A stretch of 64,000 nt of DNA. It comes from Saccharibacillus soli. Lineage in GTDB: Bacteria > Bacillota > Bacilli > Paenibacillales > Paenibacillaceae. The DNA is taken from assembly GCA_002189105.1 (NCBI GenBank), contig NIOB01000006.1:124001-188000 (forward strand). The letters are read 5' to 3'. The number at the start of each line of letters is the position of its first letter. Within the stretch, counting starts at the first letter, position 1. The translations under genes and the position numbers were made by a program. Of the stretch, positions 27,679-35,646 are shown in pieces. Below the pieces are notes generated by a model. That model worked only from the letters and a program-made list of their open reading frames with translations, made no database searches and was not told the origin of the DNA.

Positions 27679-29592
27679 TTATTTGACTTCCTTTGTGCTG
27701 ATTAAGGTGTGAGCGCGAAGCTGTCCATCAATCGTACTGAGCTTGTATACCGAATTGTAGGTTCTGGCATTGGCTTCATTCTCTTTGTTGTGGATGATGT
27801 AACTTTCCGTTGTATACACGGTGTAGGTGGAATCTCCATGATCCTGCAGCTTGGTGACCACAGCATCGACAAACTCTTCGGTGATCCCCTTGGTTTCCAG
27901 ATAACCGATATAGTCGGAACTTTCCTGATAAGCCGGGCCGCTGGAGTCCATCAGGTACGATACAACACTAAAGTCTCTCTGGTTGATCGCCTCTACCGAA
28001 GAACTGACATAAGTGCGCATGAAATCCTGAGCTTCCTCCTGAGTGAAGGAAACGGCACCGGAAGCACTCGCCTGGCTGGTACTTTGTCCAGCCGTTCCGG
28101 CGGCTGAACCCAGCTTGGCGGCTTCGGCGTCAAACCCCGCATTATCGCGCACCAGCGCGGATTCGTCATCCGACATGTAGGTCGTGCTGTAGGAGTCGAT
28201 CCACCAGTTATTTTGACCCGGCTGCTGGGCGATGCGCAGGTTGAGCGTATCCGTCTTCACTTCATCGGGAGACTGGCTCGAGGCGTAGGAAGCGGCAATA
28301 TCCACATCCATAGAATCTTCGTTAAAAGAAACGCTGGAAGGATCGACTTTGATCTGTTTCAGCGCATAATGTTCTCCAGAGCCGTTTTCCAGCTCCCAGG
28401 TCATATAATCCGCAAATGAGCCTTCGGGATTATAATCTTTGAGCATGCCCGGATTGCCTGCATTGGTCGCTTTGACCCAACTGTCGAACGCGGCGTAGGT
28501 CAGATCAGCCGCTTTCTCCGCCGCTGGTTTTTGCAGCAGCTCCTGCAGATCGACGTTCTGTTCCTGCGCTGCATCGATCTTGGTTTTTCCACTTAACTCC
28601 ATACCATAAACCTTGCCGGAGATCGTCAATTCCACATCCTTGGGTACGGGCTGGAAAGCCCGGCTGCTGCCCGGTGTACCCTGAATGTCTTTGCCGTTCA
28701 GCGTGACCTTGGCAGCAAACGGTGGGAACTGAAGACGTACGACATTTAGCCTTGAAGTGTCGAAGCTGACGGGGTTGGGACTCACATAATCATAAGCGTC
28801 AACCGATCCGTCGTAAGCCTGGCTTCCATAATCACTGCTCAAGGCCCCGGTGTAGGCGTAGGTGGCGGGCCACAGATTCTGAATCCGCTCCTGATCCTTC
28901 GCCGTCAGCGCTCCGATCTTGACCGAGCTGTGCAGCGTCTCGTCGGCTTCGGAAGCTTCAGCGTATAATTCGACCGGAGTGATATGTACGCTCCACTTGC
29001 TGCCTCGCCACGACGTTTCCTTGATGAAGGTCATCCAGGAGTCGGGAAGCTGCTCAGTCTCGCTTTGTAATTCTTCCCGCAGCTTATCGCTAAACGTATC
29101 TTTTTTGTCTGGCTGCGCCTCTTCCATCTCGGCGGCGGAGATTGCTTCCAATATGCCCGACTTGTAGGTTTTGCGCACCGATTCGTTTTTGAGAGCAGCT
29201 TGGAACAGCTCCATACGATCAGCGGCGAGCAGGGGAGAAGAAGAATCGTCGAGATATTTGGCCAACTCTTTGACATTCTGGGCATCAACGGAAGCGTTCA
29301 GCTGTTTCGCCAGTTCTTCCGGGTTGGACGGCCCATAGGTCATACGCAGGATCATATAAGCAGCGCCGAGCACCACGATCGTACCGCCTACCGCGCCCAT
29401 CCAGATCTTCGTTTTTCGGGACAAAGGCTGACGAGGTGCAGACTTGGCGACAGCAGGTAGGGGGGCATCGCTGCGCATAGCCGGTGGTCGGGAAGCTTCT
29501 ACGGGAGCTGTAGGCTGTTCAAGCCGCGCTCCGCAGCTTTCACAGAATTTGTCGCCGGGCTGTGCCGGTTTTCCGCAATTTCCACAATACAT
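27679..29592 (-). CDS. Zinc-ribbon, TcaA/YvbJ-like membrane-anchored protein
   Basis: 637 residues. An N-terminal zinc ribbon with four cysteines (C3, C6, C17, C20) is followed by a Pro/Ala linker, one membrane helix (about 62-82) and a large extracytoplasmic part of about 550 residues. The order matches TcaA of staphylococci and YvbJ of B. subtilis, including an NTF2-like C-terminal domain (about 510-637). TcaA family members affect glycopeptide sensitivity and cell-wall stress; by likeness this is an envelope-stress or wall protein. It is paired with a second zinc-ribbon membrane gene 69 bases upstream. Confidence 0.75.
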   Translation of the reverse strand: MYCGNCGKPAQPGDKFCESCGARLEQPTAPVEASRPPAMRSDAPLPAVAKSAPRQPLSRKTKIWMGAVGGTIVVLGAAYMILRMTYGPSNPEELAKQLNASVDAQNVKELAKYLDDSSSPLLAADRMELFQAALKNESVRKTYKSGILEAISAAEMEEAQPDKKDTFSDKLREELQSETEQLPDSWMTFIKETSWRGSKWSVHITPVELYAEASEADETLHSSVKIGALTAKDQERIQNLWPATYAYTGALSSDYGSQAYDGSVDAYDYVSPNPVSFDTSRLNVVRLQFPPFAAKVTLNGKDIQGTPGSSRAFQPVPKDVELTISGKVYGMELSGKTKIDAAQEQNVDLQELLQKPAAEKAADLTYAAFDSWVKATNAGNPGMLKDYNPEGSFADYMTWELENGSGEHYALKQIKVDPSSVSFNEDSMDVDIAASYASSQSPDEVKTDTLNLRIAQQPGQNNWWIDSYSTTYMSDDESALVRDNAGFDAEAAKLGSAAGTAGQSTSQASASGAVSFTQEEAQDFMRTYVSSSVEAINQRDFSVVSYLMDSSGPAYQESSDYIGYLETKGITEEFVDAVVTKLQDHGDSTYTVYTTESYIIHNKENEANARTYNSVYKLSTIDGQLRAHTLISTKEVK

Positions 29593-29661
29593 GATTCTCT
29601 ATTCCTTTCCGTGGCTCCAAGGCCATTCGTGACTATCGTTTCATTCAGACATCCGTTGACC

Positions 29662-30441
29662 TTACAGCAGTCCATCCATGAACGAGTCTTTAAAATCACC
29701 AACGGCTTGATTCGCACTGAAATCCATGGCCAGCAGAACCGCTACAACTTGCAGCAGCACGAACAGAGCCATGAACTGCACAACGCGATGTTGGGGGATG
29801 CGGAAAAATTGCAGCGCGGTATAAGCGGTAAGAAGCAAGGTAGCCAGCATGACGACGATAAACAGGGTCAGTCCGAACTTCAAGGATACGAACAGCATCA
29901 GCGCCGAGACAAGGAATCCCGCACCGGATACAAGCTGGACAGCACCCAGAGGAGTCAGACTTTCTTTCCACGAAGCTTTATTTTGTCCCAACCAACGACC
30001 GAATAGAATCGCCCCCACCATCAGAAACACAAGTGAGGCCAGACCGGTAATCAACATGGGTTTAATGACGGCAAATTGTTCACTCGCTTCACTGTAAGCC
30101 GATCCCCAGCTCTGGGTGATGCCCATCGCACTGTACAGCGAATGGATGAGATTGCGCTTGAGCGACCAAGCCCACGCCAAGAAGCCAATCAGGGACGCCG
30201 CCAGACCGATCAAGCCGTAGATCAGATCCGCTTCCCCGCGCAGCTGCAAGGCGGACAGAGGATTCTTCAACAAGCCAAGCAGTTGGGACTTATCAACTTT
30301 GTCGAGCGCGGCTCTGGGCGACGAGGATGCAGACGGATTGGACGAGACAACCGTTGGTACTGGCGCTGGAACAGTCTCCTGGCTGCATACGTGAATTTCA
30401 CCTTCCTGGACTGGACTTCCGCAGTTTGTACAAAATTTCAT
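29662..30441 (-). CDS. Zinc-ribbon multi-pass membrane protein
   Basis: 259 residues. Starts MKFCTNCGSPV with a zinc-ribbon N-terminus whose second pair is HxC rather than CxxC (C4, C7, H17, C19). Then come a Ser/Pro linker and about five membrane helices (about 75-95, 125-145, 165-185, 190-210, 225-245). The topology resembles Yip1-type proteins found beside TcaA-like genes. GGGAGG lies just upstream. Function unknown; likely co-transcribed with the downstream TcaA-like gene. Confidence 0.65.
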   Translation of the reverse strand: MKFCTNCGSPVQEGEIHVCSQETVPAPVPTVVSSNPSASSSPRAALDKVDKSQLLGLLKNPLSALQLRGEADLIYGLIGLAASLIGFLAWAWSLKRNLIHSLYSAMGITQSWGSAYSEASEQFAVIKPMLITGLASLVFLMVGAILFGRWLGQNKASWKESLTPLGAVQLVSGAGFLVSALMLFVSLKFGLTLFIVVMLATLLLTAYTALQFFRIPQHRVVQFMALFVLLQVVAVLLAMDFSANQAVGDFKDSFMDGLL

Positions 30442-30861
30442 TTTTTACCCTCCCATAATGAGTAGATACATAGACTGGATAAAACCGCCTTTTTGTCTTT
30501 ATTAAGGCTAACACCTTATATTATCATCTAGGTAGGTAACTGCCTAGCCAAACATTTTCTGAAAATCATCAAAAAGGGCATAAAAAAATCTGTTTCCTGT
30601 CTGCGTCTGGCTGGTGCAGGGGGAGGTAAATGGGCGAGGGCGTGAAACTAATTCTTATGCCTAATGAACCAAAGATCGTTGGAAGGGTTAGATCATCCAC
30701 CTGAATCGAAAATCTATTAGTTGCTAAAAACGAAATCACCACTTTCAAAATTATTTAGCAAGCAGTATGATGGATTTCTGATAGTTTCAAAAAAAGGACA
30801 AAATTTCATTTTTTAGATAATGTATTTATCTGGATTTTATATGGCTTGAGGAGGATAAGTT
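30442..30861. other. AT-rich intergenic region at the KAP island border
   Basis: 420 bases without a credible gene. Base composition shifts to AT-rich from about 30700. An inverted repeat (30528-30534 with 30541-30547, CTAGGTA / TGCCTAG) sits upstream of the zinc-ribbon pair, next to a minus-strand TAATAT -10 candidate, and may be an operator. No direct repeats or integrase remnant were seen. Confidence 0.5.
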
Positions 30862-33600
30862 GTGAAAGGTCACGAAGAGAAAGTGCAGAAAAAAAAGAGG
30901 TTTTCTTCACTTCTTTTTAAACTGGTAGTTAGTATGGCGTTATTTCTAATTATGCAAGTTATTTTAACTACTCTACGTCAGGTCTTCCAGATGGAATATA
31001 GGATTGAAGGAGTTTTTGTTCGCTCATTTCTCTACTCTCTAATAGCTGTAGTTGGCGCTGGAGCGATAGGGTTGTATTTTTTGCAAGGTTACAATAACAG
31101 AAATAATAGAAGTGAATTCTTCAGTAGTAAAAGTGACTATTTCCTTCTTATAGTGCCTACGTCTATTGTATTTAATTTCTTTTGGCAGAATTCTTCGAGA
31201 TTTTTTTCAGGCAAATTGATGTCTGATTTATTCGATTTGAGTGTTATTTTTTCTGGCGTATTGATCGCAATTTTTATATGCAATTTAGTTCAGCGAAGTC
31301 GTCTTAAAAAAGAAAAGAACAGTTCGAATGACTCAGCAATGGCAAGTAATAAGAGCAATAAAAGCTACTATGCAGATCGTGAATTGGCTAGTGACGAAGA
31401 AGATTTGCTTAAAAGAACCGACTTTGCAAAGGACTTAGTGGCAGCAATAGTCGAACAAGGCGCACAAAACTTAACGATTGGCATACTGGGTGAATGGGGC
31501 TCAGGGAAAAGTTCAGTATATACTTTGATGAAACAAGCTCTGAAAGGCACCGACAAAGCCAAAGACTATGTGATTATGGATTTTAAGCCTTGGTATTTTG
31601 GGGCAGATAATCATGAAATCATCCGAACTTATCTATTCCAGCTCATGGATGTCATCAAGCAAGATAGCGGTTTCGATCCTCTGCTGGACAAAAAACTTCG
31701 GCAATACGCTTCGTATGTATCCGCACTGAATTTGAGAACTGGAGGGTTTATTTTTTCGTTCAAAGACTTTTTGGAGAAATACATGCCTTCGAAAGACTCG
31801 CTCAAAATCAGTGACATAAAAAAAGAGATTGAAACGTTACTTAAAGAATCAACTAAAAGCATCATTGTGTTTATAGACGACATTGATCGCTTAGATCGTG
31901 ATGAAATCAAGATGGTATTTAAGCTTATTCGTTTGGTTGCTGACTTTCCCAAGATCACCTATGTACTTGCCCTCGATGAGAAAGTTGTGGCTGCTTCTCT
32001 TGCGGAGTCGGACGATGCAAAGTCTCTTGAAATGGGCAAAAAGTATTTGGACAAGTTTATTCAATTGCCGATCTATCTTCCGAAAGCTGAACAGTTACGT
32101 GTGAATGACATGGTATGGAAGAGGTTGCCCGAGGAATTGACGCAAGGGGGGCTGCAAAAGGACGAGTTATTTCAGCATATGGGCATGTTAGAAATCACGC
32201 CGAGAGAAGCGACTCGATTCGTCAATTTGGTCAGCTTTTTCCTGCCTATTTTGCGAGGAGAGGTGAATGTTAAGGATTTAGCTTATCTGCTCTTGATACA
32301 GATAAAATCGCCAGAACTTTACACGTTTATCAGCGAAAATAGATCGAGTTTAGTAGAGAGTGGTCAGGGAAGGAATGGGAAAGGTAATACGAAGTGGGAC
32401 GATCATTCAATCGAACTCTTTCAGAAAAATATCCCAGACTTTAAAAAGTACCGATACATTTTAACTCACCTTTTTCAAAGAGCTATTTATCTGTATGACA
32501 AAGAAGAATATGAAAATGAAAAGAGCACTTCAACAGAAATTTTGGATCGGGAAAAGCGCATTAGTTCCCCTGATTATTTTCTTCAATACTTTAAGTATGC
32601 TTTACCTGATAAAGAAGTACCGCAAAAAACATTAGATGAGGTCTTAAAGGAACTTAAAAAACAAGAATTTAGTAAAGAAAAAAAATACGATTTCTACAAG
32701 AGAAAGTTAGTAACTTTTAAAGTGGAAAATGTGTACAGGAAATTGAACTTTCATATGGGACAAGCCCAAGATGATCTTAAGTTAACGATGATTCATATGG
32801 CCATGTGGCATCACGAAGAGATAGATAACGAAGAAGACAAGTCTCAGATCAAAAAATTTTTAGACAGTGCGTTCAATTCTTTGGAAGAAACGAATGGCTT
32901 GCGAGAAATATTAACACAAAACTGGGGTTTAAGTTTGATGTTCTTTGTACATACTTTTTTTGAAGAAAAAGATTCCGGTAAAGCTATTGTGAAAGAACTT
33001 TCCCCTATGATAAAAACTTTGTATGAACAGCAAGCAAACATTTCTTTTTTGAAAAAAGTCCCTGCTGGAGAAGCTAGAAATCTATTAGAAAAGTGGTCTG
33101 ATTTTGAAGATGAGAACTCCGTCAAGAAAACTATATCAGACTGGCTGAGAGACGATGAGGACGCATTAGAATCGTTTTTGGGTATAACACTTTTTGACGA
33201 TTCAATTTATCCAACTCATGATGGATCGGCGAAGAGTTTAATCCACAAATTTATTGACCTCACAAAATATATAGATGATAATTTTCTAAAAATTCTATTT
33301 GAGAGAGGATACTCTAGAAATAAAAATCCCCTTCCCAATACTGAAATATTCTTTTATATAAAAAATACAATATATGACCATTCAATTAAGTCATTAGGTG
33401 AGGCGATACAAGAAGGTGTCAATAGTTTTACGATGATTCTCTTGGGTGGGCGCTATATAGGTGACGTTGACATGAAACCTGTTAATTTTATTTTAAAATT
33501 TGGAAAATCTCATGAGAAGGAAGAAATCAATAAACTCTTACAAGTCATTAAAAAACACAATGAAGATTTGAATAATGGCCTAGAAGATACAAAGGAATAA
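30862..33600 (+). CDS. KAP-family P-loop NTPase, membrane-anchored
   Basis: 912 residues. Four predicted membrane helices at the N-terminus (about 16-36, 54-74, 92-108, 122-142), then a P-loop NTPase with Walker A GEWGSGKSS (about 208-216) and Walker B IIVFIDDIDRL (about 335-345). A long charged helical C-terminal region of about 500 residues follows. KAP NTPases include PifA, which blocks phage T7, and others of unknown role. GTG follows GAGGAGG by seven bases. The gene is AT-rich (many A/T third bases, poly-Lys and Ile/Asn codons) against GC-rich neighbours, so recent transfer is likely. It is a single gene without partners, so a one-gene defence role is inference. Confidence 0.8.
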   Translation: MKGHEEKVQKKKRFSSLLFKLVVSMALFLIMQVILTTLRQVFQMEYRIEGVFVRSFLYSLIAVVGAGAIGLYFLQGYNNRNNRSEFFSSKSDYFLLIVPTSIVFNFFWQNSSRFFSGKLMSDLFDLSVIFSGVLIAIFICNLVQRSRLKKEKNSSNDSAMASNKSNKSYYADRELASDEEDLLKRTDFAKDLVAAIVEQGAQNLTIGILGEWGSGKSSVYTLMKQALKGTDKAKDYVIMDFKPWYFGADNHEIIRTYLFQLMDVIKQDSGFDPLLDKKLRQYASYVSALNLRTGGFIFSFKDFLEKYMPSKDSLKISDIKKEIETLLKESTKSIIVFIDDIDRLDRDEIKMVFKLIRLVADFPKITYVLALDEKVVAASLAESDDAKSLEMGKKYLDKFIQLPIYLPKAEQLRVNDMVWKRLPEELTQGGLQKDELFQHMGMLEITPREATRFVNLVSFFLPILRGEVNVKDLAYLLLIQIKSPELYTFISENRSSLVESGQGRNGKGNTKWDDHSIELFQKNIPDFKKYRYILTHLFQRAIYLYDKEEYENEKSTSTEILDREKRISSPDYFLQYFKYALPDKEVPQKTLDEVLKELKKQEFSKEKKYDFYKRKLVTFKVENVYRKLNFHMGQAQDDLKLTMIHMAMWHHEEIDNEEDKSQIKKFLDSAFNSLEETNGLREILTQNWGLSLMFFVHTFFEEKDSGKAIVKELSPMIKTLYEQQANISFLKKVPAGEARNLLEKWSDFEDENSVKKTISDWLRDDEDALESFLGITLFDDSIYPTHDGSAKSLIHKFIDLTKYIDDNFLKILFERGYSRNKNPLPNTEIFFYIKNTIYDHSIKSLGEAIQEGVNSFTMILLGGRYIGDVDMKPVNFILKFGKSHEKEEINKLLQVIKKHNEDLNNGLEDTKE

Positions 33601-33642
33601 TTGGTAAGCGGACAAATTCCACAAATCAAAATAATCAAAACC

Positions 33643-33683
33643 AAAAAGCCAACTCTAATCTCAAATTAGAGCTGGCTTTTTAT
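33643..33683. terminator. Bidirectional terminator between KAP and DUF711 genes
   Basis: Stem AAAAAGCCA..CTCTAAT with ATTAGAG..TGGCTTTTT, T-rich on both strands, between convergent genes. Confidence 0.85.
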
Positions 33684-33684
33684 C

Positions 33685-35043
33685 TTAGTTCTTAAAACTA
33701 TGGATCGGCGCCGGAACCCGGCCGCCGCGATTAATAAACGGAGCGCAGTCGAAGCGGTTGACCGGCATAACCGGCGCATAACCGAGCAGTCCGCCGAACT
33801 CGGCGATCTCCCCGACTTCTTTGCCGATCACGGGAATCAGACGAACGGCAGTCGTCTTGTTGTTGACCATGCCGATGGCTGCTTCGTCGGCAATGATGCC
33901 GGAGATCGTCGCGGCGCTGGTGTCGCCGGGAATGGCGATCATGTCCAGGCCGACGGAGCACACGCAGGTCATGGCTTCCAGCTTCTCCAGCGTCAGGGCG
34001 CCGCGCTGCACGGCTTCGATCATCGCCTGGTCTTCGCTGACCGGGATGAACGCACCGCTGAGGCCGCCAACGTACGAAGAGGCCATAACGCCGCCTTTTT
34101 TTACGTTGTCGTTGAGGATGGCCAGAGCCGCTGTGGTGCCTGGCGCTCCAGCTTCTTCAAGACCCATCACGCGGAAGATCTCCGCGATGGAATCGCCGAC
34201 CGCTGGCGTTGGAGCCAGCGACAGGTCGATGCTGCCGAACGGCACGCCAAGACGCTTCGCGGCTTCCTGCGCGACAAGCTGCCCGGCACGGGTGACTTTG
34301 AACGCGGTGCGTTTGATTGTCTCACAGAGCGTCTCGAAGTCCACATCCTTGACCTCTTCAAGCGCCCGCTTGACCACACCAGGGCCGCTGACGCCCACGT
34401 TAATCTCACATTCCGGTTCACCCGGCCCGTGGAAAGCACCCGCCATGAATGGGTTATCTTCGACCGCATTGCAGAACACAACCAGCTTGGAGCAGCCAAT
34501 GGAATCCCGTTCGGCGGTCAATTCCGCGGTCTGACGAATGATTTCGCCCATCTTTTTGACCGCGTCCATATTGATGCCGCTGCGCGAAGAACCGATGTTG
34601 ACCGAGGAGCAGACGCGTTCCGTCACAGCCAGCGCTTCCGGGATGCTGTCGATCAGGATGCGGTCGCTGTTGGTGTAGCCTTTTTGCACCAGCGCGGAGA
34701 AGCCGCCCAGGAAGTTGACGCCCACTTCGCGCGCCGCACGATCCAGCGTCTCGGCGATACTCACGTAGCTGTTGGCCTGTACAGGGCCAGCCGCGATCGC
34801 AATAGGTGTAACGGAGATACGTTTGTTGATGATCGGGATGCCGAATTGACGCTCCAGATCCTCGCCTGTCTTGACCAGATTCTCCGCGAGGCGAGTGATC
34901 TTGTCGTAGACATTCTGGTTAAAAATCTTGAGATCCGAATGTCCGCAGTCCATCAGGCTGATGCCCATGGTAATCGTGCGGACATCGAGTTTCATTTCGG
35001 AAATCATGGTGTTCGTTTCTTGTACCTCGAATTTCGAGATCAT
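33685..35043 (-). CDS. PFL-like DUF711 family protein (UPF0210)
   Basis: 452-residue cytoplasmic protein. Its length, the N-terminal [17 protein letters not shown], and the stretch [12 protein letters not shown] match the DUF711/UPF0210 family, which has a pyruvate formate-lyase-like barrel and no established reaction. AAAGGGG precedes the ATG. It follows an ACT-domain gene by 18 bases; the two are neighbours in many Firmicutes, so they likely act together. Confidence 0.85.
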   Translation of the reverse strand: MISKFEVQETNTMISEMKLDVRTITMGISLMDCGHSDLKIFNQNVYDKITRLAENLVKTGEDLERQFGIPIINKRISVTPIAIAAGPVQANSYVSIAETLDRAAREVGVNFLGGFSALVQKGYTNSDRILIDSIPEALAVTERVCSSVNIGSSRSGINMDAVKKMGEIIRQTAELTAERDSIGCSKLVVFCNAVEDNPFMAGAFHGPGEPECEINVGVSGPGVVKRALEEVKDVDFETLCETIKRTAFKVTRAGQLVAQEAAKRLGVPFGSIDLSLAPTPAVGDSIAEIFRVMGLEEAGAPGTTAALAILNDNVKKGGVMASSYVGGLSGAFIPVSEDQAMIEAVQRGALTLEKLEAMTCVCSVGLDMIAIPGDTSAATISGIIADEAAIGMVNNKTTAVRLIPVIGKEVGEIAEFGGLLGYAPVMPVNRFDCAPFINRGGRVPAPIHSFKN

Positions 35044-35061
35044 GTGCGGTGTGTCCCCTTT

Positions 35062-35331
35062 CTAAATCCTATGCATGCTGTTGAAGATGTCTTCGTGCTG
35101 AAGCTTGATTTCGACGCCAATCCCGAGACCCAGTTCATGCAGATCCGTAATCAGATCTTCAAAAGCTTTGGCTGGTGAGGAAATGTCTACGATCATCATC
35201 ATATTGAAGTAGTCCTGTATGATCGTCTGCGAGATGTCGAGAATGTTGACGTTCTGCTCCGCGAGGTACGTACATACCTTGGCGATAATGCCGACCTGAT
35301 CCTTGCCGAGTACGGTAATAATGCCTTTCAC
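35062..35331 (-). CDS. ACT domain protein (UPF0237 family)
   Basis: 89 residues forming one ACT domain: VKGIITVLGKDQVGIIAKVC at the start and DISSPAKAFEDLI in the middle. ACT domains bind amino acids or similar effectors. GTG 35331 is chosen because AAGGGGG precedes it and the size equals the family's usual 88-90; the ATG at 35358 lies upstream of that site. It is the first gene of a pair with DUF711, probably its regulatory partner. Confidence 0.85.
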   Translation of the reverse strand: MKGIITVLGKDQVGIIAKVCTYLAEQNVNILDISQTIIQDYFNMMMIVDISSPAKAFEDLITDLHELGLGIGVEIKLQHEDIFNSMHRI

Positions 35332-35646
35332 CGATAATGCCCCCTTGTTTACATACATGCCGACGCGTGGAAAAGGAGCGAAAAACGGTCTCCGTTAACG
35401 CGGCGGCGCGTTAAGTTATGACCCATTATGTCAGATAGCGGGCGAGGCATCAATGAGAGATTTTGTGGCGGAAAAATGTAAGGGCTTTATTGTAGACTTT
35501 TTTTTGTCGATGTTCGTTTTTTGTATAAAATTAGGGCTAAAGCACCGATTCCCCAAATTCCTTATTAATAACTCGTAACTTATCTGCTCATACCTGTTAT
35601 ACTGCTGTCAGAAAGACCATTTGCATACAGAGGGGATGGACAGCAA
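35332..35646. other. Divergent intergenic region
   Basis: Separates the minus-strand ACT/DUF711 pair from the + strand SLH gene. TATACT near 35595-35600 is a candidate -10 for the SLH gene; the -35 is weak. Nothing else recognised. Confidence 0.4.

Noticed and set aside
33700-35178. 492-codon + strand frame opposite the DUF711 and ACT genes
   Set aside because: Arg/Asp/His-rich antisense translation of GC-rich coding DNA with no ribosome site or known motif; the minus-strand genes have both.
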